Source: Niastella sp. OAS944 (GTDB taxonomy: Bacteria; Bacteroidota; Bacteroidia; Chitinophagales; Chitinophagaceae). Taken from it: 64,000 nt of DNA. This document shows, piece by piece, positions 54,181-64,000 of the stretch. The position numbers were made by a program, and so were the translations under genes. The notes beneath the pieces were generated by a model that was given only the letters and a program-made list of their open reading frames with translations, did no database searches and was not told the origin of the DNA. The DNA is taken from positions 186,001 to 250,000 of the forward strand of contig JANUBW010000012.1 of NCBI GenBank assembly GCA_024809215.1. Direction: 5' to 3'. Numbering within the stretch: position 1 is the stretch's first letter; every line of letters begins with the position of its first letter.

Positions 54181-55887
54181 TTAATACCCGGGATTTTGTT
54201 TATACAGACCTTTGGTGAACGTAATTTCTGATTGTGGAATGGGTAAATATTCATCTCGTCCTGCTGTAAATACAGCGGTTGCTAAAAATGTTCTCCGGCT
54301 TTTTTCAACGCTTATATAGTCATTTAAAACCTGGGCGGCAATTCCCCATCTTACCAGATCAAAGAACCGTTGCCCTTCGGTTGCAAATTCAAGACGTCGC
54401 TCCCACTGCAATGCAGTACGTGCATACCCCTGCGTAAAACCTACAGCAGAATAAGGTTGAATATTATAATTTGAAGCAAACGTTCCATCCACCTTTTTCA
54501 GTTTGCCGGTACTGGCAGCGGCACGGGTCCTTATTTGATTGATCAACGGCAGGGCCTTATCTGGCTGCCCCAACTCGATGTAGGCTTCTGCCTGTATCAG
54601 CAACACTTCATCGTACCGCAGAATATCGTAATTTTTTGCAACACCCATGAATGGGCCGTTTTTGAAATAAGACGAACTGGTTGCCGCCTGTTGATTACGC
54701 ATGGTATGAAAATTACCATATACACCGGCATCGCGTACCCAGCTATTGCTGAAAAGCTTTGTATTATCATACTTATAAACATGCCCGTCAATACCAACCG
54801 TATGATCAATACGTACATCAACAGTTGCCGTATTTAAATTAGCGATGCTGTTATTAAAGGTAGTAAAGTTAGGCAAACCACTTGCATTGGTTGTATAAGC
54901 ATTTACCAGGTTCTGACTGGCCGCATGAAAACCGCAGCATCCATATTGCGGCGCGCCATGTGGATAGTTCAGTCCATCTTCATAATTCAACCTTCCGGCT
55001 GTTGTACCGTCATTGATCGTGAATTGAATGGCAAATACCGATTCTGGTCCGTTCTCAGTCTCAGGCAAAAAATTATTGGCAATATCGGCGCTTAATGAAT
55101 ATTTGCCCGATGAAATAACCGACTGGCACAGATCAACCACTTCCTGTAATCTTGCAGCATTGATATTAATTACCTTATGGGCGGTGTTTTGCTCGTACGC
55201 CTGAAACAGCCTTAGTTTTGCCAGGTAAGCCTGTGCTGAAAATTTATTTGGTCTGCCGATCTCTGTTTGGGTTGCAGGTAAGTTATCAACTGCAAACTGA
55301 AAATCACTGGCAATCTTATTCCACGATTCTTCCCATGAAAGATCGTTTGATACTTTTAAAATATCATCGGCCGTGGCGCTTTCATCAAAGATGGGAATAT
55401 TGCCGTATAAGAGTTTCATGGTAAAATAGCTATGCGCTCTTAAAAACTTCAGCTCGGCCAGTCTTGATTTTTTTTGCGGAAATTCGGCATCCGTAAGGTT
55501 ATTAACTGCACGCAGCGCCACATTAGCCCTGGAAACAGATTTGAATAAATTCTTCCAGGTACGCGAAACAAACGACTCCATCGTTGGTGTTACCAGGTTA
55601 TAATGTTCCATCGCATCTACTTCGCCTACATCACCTGTACCGCCCCCGCCTTTATAGGCATCATCAGATCGTACACTTCCATAAGCCCACATACTATAAA
55701 TAGGGCCAATCATATCGCCATTACCTATGGCAGCGTAGGCTGCTGTAACCAATCCCTCAACAGCGGTTGGCGATTTCAGATCGGCAGACGACAATACGCC
55801 GGTTGGCACATAATCTAATTGCTTTTTGCAGGAACCGAAAAACAATAAGGCCAGGGCTATACAGGCCGGTATATATTTGTTGTTCAT
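54181..55887 (-). CDS. SusD/RagB-family surface glycan-binding lipoprotein (fructan locus)
   Basis: The 568-aa protein has a lipoprotein signal (LLFFGSC, Cys20) and a SusD fold: helical first half (LAELKFLRAHSYFTMKLLYGNIPI, FSAQAYLAKLRLFQAYEQ), then YDEVLLIQAEAYIELGQPDKALPLINQIR and LEFATEGQRFFDLVRWG. It starts 22 bp after its SusC partner. It should bind fructan or fructo-oligosaccharide at the cell surface. The gene is followed by a 191-bp gap with repeats before GH32. Confidence 0.95.
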   Translation of the reverse strand: MNNKYIPACIALALLFFGSCKKQLDYVPTGVLSSADLKSPTAVEGLVTAAYAAIGNGDMIGPIYSMWAYGSVRSDDAYKGGGGTGDVGEVDAMEHYNLVTPTMESFVSRTWKNLFKSVSRANVALRAVNNLTDAEFPQKKSRLAELKFLRAHSYFTMKLLYGNIPIFDESATADDILKVSNDLSWEESWNKIASDFQFAVDNLPATQTEIGRPNKFSAQAYLAKLRLFQAYEQNTAHKVININAARLQEVVDLCQSVISSGKYSLSADIANNFLPETENGPESVFAIQFTINDGTTAGRLNYEDGLNYPHGAPQYGCCGFHAASQNLVNAYTTNASGLPNFTTFNNSIANLNTATVDVRIDHTVGIDGHVYKYDNTKLFSNSWVRDAGVYGNFHTMRNQQAATSSSYFKNGPFMGVAKNYDILRYDEVLLIQAEAYIELGQPDKALPLINQIRTRAAASTGKLKKVDGTFASNYNIQPYSAVGFTQGYARTALQWERRLEFATEGQRFFDLVRWGIAAQVLNDYISVEKSRRTFLATAVFTAGRDEYLPIPQSEITFTKGLYKQNPGY

Positions 55888-55909
55888 TTTTAAGTTGATT
55901 TGTGGTTAA

Positions 55910-58900
55910 TTAAAAAGATGCGTTTACACCGAATGTAAATGTTTTAGGCACTGGTATAGGATCAAGATCTATCCTTTCAGGATCGGGGCTCTGGTAACTT
56001 TTGCTTTTAAACCAGAACAGGTTCTCAGCCATTGCATATAAACGTAACGATGTAAAAATGGCTTTGGCCTTTAGGTTATAGCCCAGTTGAATATTCCGCA
56101 TTTTGAAATACGAGGTGCTAACCATGAAATAATCAGAAGTGCGGCCTTCGTTATTATTATCCTTAAGCGTTAAAGCGGGAATACTTGTATTTGTATGTTG
56201 CGGTGTCCATGCATCAAATACACCGGGGCCTACATTCTCGCGACTCTTCATCAGGTTATTGAATACTGTATATACGTCGTACCCTTTTCGGCCTGCTATA
56301 CCCGAACCAAATAACGACAGATCAAATTGTTTATACGTAAGGTCGATCCTGATGCCATATTCCAGTTTAGGGAGGGTAGTACCTATCCAGGTCCTGTCGA
56401 GATCATTGATAACGCCATCGTTGTTAATGTCTACATACCGGATCCTTCCGGGGCCGGCTCCTATTTGTGTGGGCGCCTTGGTTACTTCTTCCTGCGATTG
56501 AAAAATGCCATTTGTTTTATAACCGAAAAGATCAAACTGTGAGTGACCGATAATGGTGCTTACCAGGTTGCCGGCATAAGCAGGTCGTACGCTTTCGGGC
56601 AACTCTGTGATCTTATCTCTGAAGTGAGCGAAATTCAGTTTTACATCATATCGAAGATCTCCTCTTCTTTCGCCCTGATAACCTATCACCATTTCCCAGC
56701 CCCTGTTTGCTTTCGATGCACCATTCACTGCCCTGGTTTGCCCTTCGCCCAACGCCGATGCTACGGGTGGCGTAATTAAAATGCCGGTTGTTTTGCGTGA
56801 AAAGTAATCGAACGATCCGTAAATTTTATTTTGAAGGAAGGCAAAGTCAATGCCCGCATTTACTTCATCGGTTGTTTCCCATTTCAGATCAGGGTTTTCG
56901 GCCTGTGTTTGTACAAAACCTGAAAGTAGTGTACCTGTATTGGCGCCCGATAAAGAATAGGCAGTGCCTATGTTCATATACTGCTCCCAAAAGCCGGGTG
57001 TTAATTGATTTTGTGACGTACCATATCTTGGTTCAAAGAGTAAGTAACGCGCCAGGTCGCCAATTTGCTGGTTACCTACCCTGCCTATACCGGCCCGTAG
57101 TTTTAATTCAGTAAATAGTTTCTGTTTGCTCATGAACGCTTCCCTATCTATTCGCCAGCCGGCCGATGCAGCGGGGAAAATACCATACCGGTTATTGGCG
57201 CCAAAACGGGATGATCCATCACGCCGAAGTGTAACGGCAGCTAAATATTTATCAGAGAAATTGTAATCGATGCGCCCGAATAATGAGTACAACCGGTTGC
57301 CGGTTGAACCGCCCGACATATAGCTGTTCCCCGTTCCTGAGCTCAGGGTAAAGTAGTCTTCATTTTGAATAGCAAAACCTTCTTTTTTGTTATTCTGATA
57401 ATTAAGATCAGTTTTTATATATTCAGTACCTGCCAGGAATTTTAAACTGTGTCGATCGTTCACATTCCAGTTGTAGCGAATAGTATTTGAAAAGGTGTAG
57501 CTCAAATACCTGTTCTGATCTAATGTAAGGCTATTGGTAGTTCTGTTAAAAGCGCCTTCTGTAAAAGTAGGCAAAATGGTTTTGTTCAAATAGGTTGCAT
57601 AGTCGGCGCCCAGTGTTGATCTGAAATACAGGTTTTTGATGGGCTGTACTTCTGCAAACACACTACCGAATGTAGAGAGTCTGTTGGCATTATCCCACCG
57701 CGACAAATATTGCATGTGCAATGGGTTATTTCTGTCGGAGTAACCACCGCCCGATGCGCCTGCAAAGGTTACACCGTCATTTTGATATACCGGGATGGTA
57801 GGCGCTAACGTTACCGCAAGGCCGGTTGTAGTGGCGCCACCAATATCGCGCGAGGTTAATGTTTCATTTGAGTTGGCCACCCGTATGTTTGCCCCAAACA
57901 CTGCCTTGCCATCAAACGCCTTTGTTATGGCGTTTATACTACCACTCATGCGCTCGTAACCGGTATAACGCAACATACCCGTGTTCTTTAAATAACCCAC
58001 GTTAATTTCAAGCGATGAATTTTTGTTACCGGCAGAAGCTGTTAAACTGTTATTGGTTACAATACCGGTTTTATACATTACATCCTGCCAGTCGGTATTG
58101 CCTGCCGGTGTATTAGGATCACCGCCTACAAAGGGTTTAACGGTTACATTATTTAAAACGGGATTATTATAGTCGTTATTCCAGTCAAACGCATAGATCT
58201 CACCATAGGCTGCAACGGGGTCTTGCTTATCGTTAACCGAAGCCTGCCATAAAGCCCGGCCTCTGTCTACCGAGTTCAGCATATTGAACCTTACGGATTT
58301 TTCTGACTGTGCTGAAATGCTACTATTAAACTGAAGGTTTACTTTGCCGTTTGTATTACCGCCATTTTTTGTGGTAACAATGATAACGCCGTTGGAGGCG
58401 CGTGCGCCATATACCGAAGCAGCGGAAGCGTCTTTTAACACCTGTACCGAAGCAATAACCGCCGGATCGAGGTTTTGAAATACTTCGGGCCTGGTAGTAG
58501 GTATGCCATCTATAATATATAACGGATCATTTACGCCCAATGTGTTCGATCCCCTTATAAGGATCCGGGAATTACTTCCATTGGGCGAGCCCCCGTTCTT
58601 TTCAATATACAAACCAGCCACGCGCCCTTGTAATGCCTGCATGGTATTACCCGAACTGTTGTTCTTTACAGGTGTTAGGTCAACAACAGCTACCGCACCT
58701 GTTAAATCTTTTTTACGTTGCGAGGTATAACCGGTAACCACTATCACATCCTGTTCAACGGAGCTTACTTCCATCTCAACAGCATAGTGCAGCGTGCCGC
58801 TGGTAACCTTAAGTGCTATGGGTTTTCTTCCCACAAACGATAATGTGAGCTCATCGCCCGGCGCCGCTTCAATGGAAAACTTCCCCATTTCGTCAGTAAG

Positions 58901-59047
58901 TACCGTTTTGTTTTTTGATTGAACAGAAACACCTTGCAATGGTGTTTTATCTGATTTTGCTGTAACTACACCGGTCACTGTTTTTTGCTGTGCAGTAGAA
59001 ATTACTGCCAGCAATAGCATTGGAAGCATGAAGATCAACCGTCTCAT
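55910..59047 (-). CDS. SusC-like TonB-dependent receptor (fructan locus)
   Basis: The 1045-aa protein is complete: signal peptide (cleavage near ISTAQ), carboxypeptidase-regulatory-like domain (about 21-100), plug with VVTGYTSQRKKDLTGAVAVV and VLKDASAASVYGARASNGVIIVTT, and a barrel ending in TFGVNASF. It pairs with the SusD gene 22 bp downstream. It starts 37 bp after the fructokinase gene, so kinase, porter and outer-membrane import are in one transcript. Confidence 0.96.
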   Translation of the reverse strand: MRRLIFMLPMLLLAVISTAQQKTVTGVVTAKSDKTPLQGVSVQSKNKTVLTDEMGKFSIEAAPGDELTLSFVGRKPIALKVTSGTLHYAVEMEVSSVEQDVIVVTGYTSQRKKDLTGAVAVVDLTPVKNNSSGNTMQALQGRVAGLYIEKNGGSPNGSNSRILIRGSNTLGVNDPLYIIDGIPTTRPEVFQNLDPAVIASVQVLKDASAASVYGARASNGVIIVTTKNGGNTNGKVNLQFNSSISAQSEKSVRFNMLNSVDRGRALWQASVNDKQDPVAAYGEIYAFDWNNDYNNPVLNNVTVKPFVGGDPNTPAGNTDWQDVMYKTGIVTNNSLTASAGNKNSSLEINVGYLKNTGMLRYTGYERMSGSINAITKAFDGKAVFGANIRVANSNETLTSRDIGGATTTGLAVTLAPTIPVYQNDGVTFAGASGGGYSDRNNPLHMQYLSRWDNANRLSTFGSVFAEVQPIKNLYFRSTLGADYATYLNKTILPTFTEGAFNRTTNSLTLDQNRYLSYTFSNTIRYNWNVNDRHSLKFLAGTEYIKTDLNYQNNKKEGFAIQNEDYFTLSSGTGNSYMSGGSTGNRLYSLFGRIDYNFSDKYLAAVTLRRDGSSRFGANNRYGIFPAASAGWRIDREAFMSKQKLFTELKLRAGIGRVGNQQIGDLARYLLFEPRYGTSQNQLTPGFWEQYMNIGTAYSLSGANTGTLLSGFVQTQAENPDLKWETTDEVNAGIDFAFLQNKIYGSFDYFSRKTTGILITPPVASALGEGQTRAVNGASKANRGWEMVIGYQGERRGDLRYDVKLNFAHFRDKITELPESVRPAYAGNLVSTIIGHSQFDLFGYKTNGIFQSQEEVTKAPTQIGAGPGRIRYVDINNDGVINDLDRTWIGTTLPKLEYGIRIDLTYKQFDLSLFGSGIAGRKGYDVYTVFNNLMKSRENVGPGVFDAWTPQHTNTSIPALTLKDNNNEGRTSDYFMVSTSYFKMRNIQLGYNLKAKAIFTSLRLYAMAENLFWFKSKSYQSPDPERIDLDPIPVPKTFTFGVNASF

Positions 59048-59084
59048 AATGGCAATTAATTTAAAGCTTGAAAAATTAGGATCG

Positions 59085-59990
59085 TTATATAAAAGCAGCG
59101 TTTTGTGAAGCAGCGAGGTTTTGTATATCGGCTATTTCGTAAGCGGGCCAGCCACCGGTTTTAGAAGCTACCAATGCACCCAGTGCACTGGCAAATGCCA
59201 GCGACGCTGCGGGCCCGTCGTTATTTAATTGTTTGAAAATAAAAGCAGCCAGAAATGCATCACCGCTCCCAATAGTATCGGCTACCTCAACCACGTAACC
59301 GTTATGTTTATAGCGTTCTCCGGCTATATCAACTATGGCGCCATCGCCACCCATGGTAACAATGATAGAAGGAATTTTGAACCGGTCCTGTATAACATTA
59401 ATGCGGTCATTAATATCTTTATAACTGGCAAACCAACCGGTGATCAGTTCCAGTTCTGCAATATTCATCTTAACCATATCAGCATGGCGCAACAGGTCTT
59501 CTACCAGGCGCCTATCAAAATGTGGCGGGCGCAGGTTGATGTCAAGTACTTTTTGTTGTGCGGTTTCCAATAAGGTAAACAGTGTATTTCTGCTAACGGC
59601 ATTGCGGTTCACCAGGCTGCCAAAGATGAAATGACTGGCCTCTTTTACCAGGTCAAGCGTAGCATCGTCTAACGCAATAAAGTCCCAGGCGGCCGGCGCC
59701 ACAATATCATATTGCATTTCGCCATGCGCGTTAGCAACAGCATTCACAATACCGGTAGGAATATCGTAGTCGAGTTGAATATGATCGGTGCTGATACCAT
59801 TTTCATTCAACAGATCAATTAGTTTTTTACCGCGGTCATCGATACCCACACGGGTTACAATTCCGGGGTTTAACCCCAGTTTGCGAAGATGATAGGCTAC
59901 ATTCATAGGAGCGCCGCCAGGCACCGCTCCTGCAGGAAGTATATCCCATAAGATCTCACCAAAACAAACAACTTTTTTTGTATCGGGCAT
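59085..59990 (-). CDS. PfkB-family sugar kinase, probable fructokinase
   Basis: The 301-aa protein has the PfkB signatures: GGAPMNVAYHLRKLG near the start and DTIGSGDAFLAAFIFKQL near residue 243, with the catalytic Asp in GSGDAF. Length is typical of fructokinases. It sits between a sugar porter and SusC in the fructan-type operon, so it most likely phosphorylates fructose set free by GH32. Cytoplasmic. Other PfkB substrates such as ribose cannot be excluded by sequence alone. Confidence 0.92.
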   Translation of the reverse strand: MPDTKKVVCFGEILWDILPAGAVPGGAPMNVAYHLRKLGLNPGIVTRVGIDDRGKKLIDLLNENGISTDHIQLDYDIPTGIVNAVANAHGEMQYDIVAPAAWDFIALDDATLDLVKEASHFIFGSLVNRNAVSRNTLFTLLETAQQKVLDINLRPPHFDRRLVEDLLRHADMVKMNIAELELITGWFASYKDINDRINVIQDRFKIPSIIVTMGGDGAIVDIAGERYKHNGYVVEVADTIGSGDAFLAAFIFKQLNNDGPAASLAFASALGALVASKTGGWPAYEIADIQNLAASQNAAFI

Positions 59991-60020
59991 AGCAATCGTT
60001 TTTGATGTTATTCAGTCTGT

Positions 60021-61352
60021 TTAATGCAGCACAAGCGTATGTTCTATCTGCTCCAGCGATCTGCCTTTTGTTTCCGGCATTACCTTCCACACAAAAATCA
60101 GCTGGATGCACATCATGATACAGAAGAAAAGAAAAGTATTACCACCACCGGCTTTTTCAGCGAGATACGGAAAGGAAAATGCAATTGCGGCCGCCATTAC
60201 CCAATGGGTAGTGCTTCCCAGTGTTTGGCCTTTAGCCCTTACCTGGTTGGGAAATATTTCTGAAATAAAAACCCATATAACGGCGCCCTGCGAAAAAGCA
60301 AAAAAGGCGATATATATAAATAAGAACACCGGTACCATAAAGCCGTTAAAACTTTCGGCATAAAATGACCAGGAAACCATGGCCAGGGTAAAGATCAATC
60401 CCAGCGACCCGATCAGCATCAATGTTCTTCGGCCAATGCGATCGATAAAGTTCATGGCCAATAACGTAAACGTAAAGTTGATGAGCCCCAACCCTGCTGT
60501 TGATAATAAAGAGGAGCTTTCGCCCAGGCCCGTCATTTCAAAAATGCGGGGTGAATAATAAATAATGGCATTGATGCCCGACACCTGGTTGAACACCGCA
60601 AACAATATAGCCAGCATAACGGGTGTTCTATATCGTTTAGAGAACAAAGGATCTTTTTGCAGAACAGCTTTTTCTTCTTTATCTGTCGCCTCTATTTCGG
60701 TAATTATTTTATCGGCCGTTGCAGGATTGATGATGGCAAATATTTTACGGGCCTCTTCCACTTTGTTCTTTTTCATGATGAGCCATCTTGGGCTTTCGGG
60801 TACAAACCGCAACAGGATACAAAAAACAGCGGAAGGAACCGCCTGTATGCCCAGCATCAACCGCCAGGCGTTTTCACCTGTTTGGCCAATTAAATAATTA
60901 GAAAAGTAAGACACTACTATGCCAAACACAATATTGAACTGGAACAAAGCCACCAGTTTTCCCCTTCTTTCGGCCGGTGATATTTCTGAAATATAAATAG
61001 GTGCGGTAACAGATGACGCGCCAACGCCCAGGCCGCCTAAAAAGCGAAAGGCTAAAAACATATACCAGCTGCCGGCCATGGCTGTACCAATAGAAGATAC
61101 CAGGTATATAAAAGCAATTAAATACAATGTTTTTTTACGACCCAGTTTGTCAGAGGGTACAGATCCCAGCAGAGCACCGATGATAGTTCCTATTAAAGCA
61201 ATGGATACGGTGAAACCATGTTGAACGGTATTGAGGGCCCAGTATTTTTGTATGGACTGTTCAGCGCCGGAAATAACCGCTGTATCAAATCCAAAGAGAA
61301 AGCCGCCGAGGGCAATAACAACCGACCAAAGAAACACTTTCCTTTTATGCAT
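60021..61352 (-). CDS. Sugar porter (MFS) inner-membrane symporter, probable fructose/hexose importer
   Basis: The 443-aa protein has 12 predicted helices and the sugar-porter marks: FLFGFDTAVISGAEQ in helix 1, DKLGRKKTLYL after helix 2, VPESPRWLI before the central loop, DRIGRRTLMLIG and PETKGRSLEQIE at the C-terminus. These belong to the GLUT/XylE/GalP group. It is the first gene of the fructan operon, 30 bp before the kinase, and divergent from the hybrid sensor. Confidence 0.93.
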   Translation of the reverse strand: MHKRKVFLWSVVIALGGFLFGFDTAVISGAEQSIQKYWALNTVQHGFTVSIALIGTIIGALLGSVPSDKLGRKKTLYLIAFIYLVSSIGTAMAGSWYMFLAFRFLGGLGVGASSVTAPIYISEISPAERRGKLVALFQFNIVFGIVVSYFSNYLIGQTGENAWRLMLGIQAVPSAVFCILLRFVPESPRWLIMKKNKVEEARKIFAIINPATADKIITEIEATDKEEKAVLQKDPLFSKRYRTPVMLAILFAVFNQVSGINAIIYYSPRIFEMTGLGESSSLLSTAGLGLINFTFTLLAMNFIDRIGRRTLMLIGSLGLIFTLAMVSWSFYAESFNGFMVPVFLFIYIAFFAFSQGAVIWVFISEIFPNQVRAKGQTLGSTTHWVMAAAIAFSFPYLAEKAGGGNTFLFFCIMMCIQLIFVWKVMPETKGRSLEQIEHTLVLH

Positions 61353-61642
61353 ATGGCAATAATTTCTGCCACAAATATGGCGGTCGCCAGCCCCTTTTGC
61401 CTTCCATTATCGTTTCAAAAAGGTTTGAATTTGTATCAGCGCATTCAAAACATCAATTAAATGACTTTCAAACATTTACAAAACCATCATTGGCCGTTGG
61501 CCCATGGCTTTTTCAAAATTTGTACCTGCTTTTTCTAAAAAAATATCATTGGATGGCCTCAAAAAATAAGGGCTGAACGAATTTGAAAAAAAGGCAACCA
61601 TTATTAGAAAGGAAATCCTTCAAAATATGCCAAATTGCAGGT

Positions 61643-64000
61643 ATGCTTTGTCAAATGATTGCTTATGCCCGCGGGGTGAAAAAAAATGCATGGGTGTTTT
61701 TGGTGCTGAGTTTGTCCATGGTGTTATTTGCATGCACCGGCCACAAACAGGTAAAACAATATCGCATCGGTTTTTCTCAATGCACTTTTGGCGATGCCTG
61801 GCGGCAAAGCATGCAAAAAGAAGTAAAGCGGGAACTTTCCTTTCATCCGGAAATTGAATTGATCGTAAAAGACGCCAACCTAAGCGCGGCCAAACAAGTA
61901 GACCAAATTCAGGAGTTGATTGACCAGCAGGTTGACCTGCTGATAGCCATCCCTGCCGAAGCGGAACCCATTGCCCCCATTATTGAAAAGGCCTATGCCA
62001 AAGGCATTCCGGTGATATTGGTAGACAGAAGTACCCTCGCAAAAAACTATACGGCTTTTATTGGCGCCAACAATTATAAAATAGGCTCCGACGCCGGCGC
62101 CTATGCCAACGCCCTTTTAAAAGGCAAAGGCAATGTGCTCGAAATAGCCGGTCCCGATAAAGGTTCCTCCGCCGATATTGGCCGCCATACCGGCTTTTCT
62201 GATGTTGTAAAGAAATACCCGGGCATACAGGTATCGCCAAGGTTTAGTGCCGACCTGGACAAGTATCCGCTTGAATGGGAAAAACAGTTTACCGAAAAGC
62301 TGCAGTCGCTCCATAATATGGATCTGATCTTTGCGCAAAACGATCGCCTGGGTTTTGCTGCTTATAAAGTATGTAAGCAGCTGGGGCTCGATCATCAAAT
62401 AAAGATCATCGGCATCGACGGATTGCCCGGTAAAGATGGCGGTATTGACCTGGTTGAAAGAGGAATTTTAAAAGCAACCATCCTATATCCTACCGGCGGT
62501 AAAGAAGCCATACAAACGGCCGTCAATATTTTAAACAAAAAGACTTACCAGAAAGAAACGGAATTAACAACTACCGTCATTGACTCCACCAACGTAAGGA
62601 TCATGCGCCTGCAAAATGAAAAGCTACTGGCGCAACAGGATGACATAGATGCCCGGCAAAAAAAGATAGAAGAACAAATTGCCATTACCGAAAACCAGGC
62701 CAATATTATACTAACCATTTCCACTACGCTGGCCCTGGCCTTGATCTTTGGCGGTATACTATATTATTATCTGCTTGAAAATAAAAAGATCAATAAAAAA
62801 CTGGCTTTGCAAAAAGAAGAAATTGCCGCACAGCGCAACCAGTTGATAGAATTAATGGCTGAGGTGAAGGAAGCCAATGATGCCAGGCTCAACTTCTTCA
62901 CCAATATTTCGCACGAACTACGAACGCCATTAACGTTGATCATGGGTCCGCTGGAAGATGCCATGTCATCGCCCAAACTTCATTTTACCATCAAGAACAA
63001 CCTCGACTTCATTCAACGGAATTCCATGCGGCTGTTACGGCTTATCAACCAGCTGATGGACTTTCGCAAACTGGAAGAAGGAAAAATGAAACTACAGGCT
63101 TCTGAAAATAACATTGCCGGGTTTGTATCAGACATTGCTATTTCTTTTAAAGGCATCGCTCAAAAGAAATCGATCACATATAAGGTCATCAGCAAAACGC
63201 AGGACCTTCAGATCTGGTTCGACGTAAACATGCTTGATAAAGTGTTGTTCAACCTATTATCGAATGCTTTCAAGTTCACGGCAGAGAACGGCGTCATTAC
63301 AGTGACCATTGACAAACTGCCCAATGAGAACATGGTATCCATCAAAGTAGAAGATACCGGCATTGGAATGGACACTACCCATGCTTTTGAATTGTTTTAC
63401 CAGGGACAAAGCAGTTTCAGAGGTAGTGGATTGGGCTTGTCATTATCAAAGGAACTGATAGACCTTCACCATGGAACTATTACTGTTAACAGTGAGACCA
63501 ACAAAGGCACTTCTTTTGAAATAAAACTTCCCATTGGGAAATCGCATTTGCGCCCCGACGAAATACAGGCGGAAAAAGCATCGCTTAATAACATTTATGA
63601 AGATGAAAAGATCTACACCACCAATGTGGAGCCTGTTGAATTAATAAAAGAAACCGAAGGTGTTCAGCAAAAAGACAGATCAATTTTGATAATAGAAGAC
63701 AATGACGATCTGCGCGCCTTTCTAAAGAAAAGATTAGGCGAAAGCTATGAAATACATGAAGCGGCCAATGGTGAAAAAGGCATAACCGGGGCATTTGATA
63801 TTGTTCCCGATCTTATTATCTCCGATATACTGTTACCGGGGCAGGATGGCCTGCAAATAACAGAAACATTGAAACAGGATATAAGAACGTCACACATTCC
63901 CATCATCTTATTGACGGCGAAGGGCAGCATCTCGGAACAAATTGCCGGCATTAAATCACAGGCAGATGCTTTTATTGTAAAGCCATTTAACTTGGAATAT
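61643..64000 (+). CDS. Hybrid two-component system with periplasmic sugar-binding sensor domain, partial
   Basis: Seen from ATG 61643 (alternative ATG 61655) to the window end, 786 codons. Order: membrane or lipoprotein-like N-terminus (VFLVLSLSMVLFAC, Cys31), ribose-binding-protein-like sensor (about 38-310), a coiled segment (about 320-350), membrane helix (about 352-377), HisKA with His424 (NISHELRTP), HATPase (about 520-640) and receiver with Asp728 (IISDILLPGQDG). An AraC output is expected past the edge. The layout is that of Bacteroides thetaiotaomicron BT1754, which senses fructose, matching the divergent fructan operon. Confidence 0.93.
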   Translation, partial: MLCQMIAYARGVKKNAWVFLVLSLSMVLFACTGHKQVKQYRIGFSQCTFGDAWRQSMQKEVKRELSFHPEIELIVKDANLSAAKQVDQIQELIDQQVDLLIAIPAEAEPIAPIIEKAYAKGIPVILVDRSTLAKNYTAFIGANNYKIGSDAGAYANALLKGKGNVLEIAGPDKGSSADIGRHTGFSDVVKKYPGIQVSPRFSADLDKYPLEWEKQFTEKLQSLHNMDLIFAQNDRLGFAAYKVCKQLGLDHQIKIIGIDGLPGKDGGIDLVERGILKATILYPTGGKEAIQTAVNILNKKTYQKETELTTTVIDSTNVRIMRLQNEKLLAQQDDIDARQKKIEEQIAITENQANIILTISTTLALALIFGGILYYYLLENKKINKKLALQKEEIAAQRNQLIELMAEVKEANDARLNFFTNISHELRTPLTLIMGPLEDAMSSPKLHFTIKNNLDFIQRNSMRLLRLINQLMDFRKLEEGKMKLQASENNIAGFVSDIAISFKGIAQKKSITYKVISKTQDLQIWFDVNMLDKVLFNLLSNAFKFTAENGVITVTIDKLPNENMVSIKVEDTGIGMDTTHAFELFYQGQSSFRGSGLGLSLSKELIDLHHGTITVNSETNKGTSFEIKLPIGKSHLRPDEIQAEKASLNNIYEDEKIYTTNVEPVELIKETEGVQQKDRSILIIEDNDDLRAFLKKRLGESYEIHEAANGEKGITGAFDIVPDLIISDILLPGQDGLQITETLKQDIRTSHIPIILLTAKGSISEQIAGIKSQADAFIVKPFNLEY

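Overview
The window reads as a chromosomal segment of a polysaccharide-degrading Bacteroidota, most likely a Chitinophagaceae member (Chitinophaga/Niastella type). This rests on three SusC-type and two SusD-type proteins, hybrid two-component systems, weak ribosome binding sites, BlaI/BlaR1 modules and many SGSGN-type and GH families typical of that group. The assignment is inference from gene content. I found no rRNA, tRNA, CRISPR array or intact insertion sequence.

Region 1 (1-20.0 kb) is an arabinoxylan-type utilisation locus. A minus-strand run of secreted enzymes (GH3, GH27, GH51, tandem CE1 esterase, two GH43) leads to a SusC receptor cut by the left edge. A degenerate-receiver AraC regulator and a divergent 1366-aa hybrid sensor (propeller, kinase, receiver, AraC) sit at the head of the run. 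Another GH43 (18.3-20.0 kb) converges on the sensor, with a shared bidirectional terminator.

Region 2 (20.3-36.1 kb) is a glucuronoxylan/xylo-oligosaccharide locus. SusC/SusD run leftward. A plus-strand operon runs the other way: LacI regulator, GH10 xylanase, GPH symporter, cytoplasmic GH43 and a secreted SGNH acetylesterase. Two more LacI-type genes follow, one with an unrecognisable DNA-binding domain. Last is a GH30_8-like glucuronoxylanase lipoprotein. Three cre-like palindromes (consensus ATGCAATCGATTGCAT) lie exactly in front of the intact lacI genes and their divergent partners. GH10 and GH30 would cut the backbone outside, SusCD import the pieces, the esterases and GH43 enzymes trim them, and the symporter delivers xylose or xylobiose to the cytosol.

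Region 3 (36.1-50.3 kb) is a mixed accessory region. It holds a structured non-coding stretch with a perfect Shine-Dalgarno/mini-ORF, a DUF2807 protein, an orphan SUKH protein, SigZ, PhzF, a Crp/Fnr regulator next to a textbook TGTGA-N6-TCACA box and DoxX. It also holds an exonuclease-TOPRIM-radical SAM operon, an oxygenase of the PF09859 type, a BlaI-BlaR1 pair whose BlaR1 carries a GldM-like C-terminal domain, and an FtsX-type permease.

Region 4 (50.4-64.0 kb) is a fructan/sucrose-type locus on the minus strand: sugar porter, PfkB fructokinase, SusC, SusD, a block of four palindromic repeats, GH32 and GH65. A divergent hybrid sensor with a sugar-binding-protein sensor domain (like Bacteroides BT1754) is cut by the right edge.

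The best candidates for something undescribed are the exonuclease-TOPRIM-radical SAM operon, the BlaR1-GldM fusion, the LacI paralogue with an eroded DNA-binding domain and the structured region near 36.2-36.5 kb.
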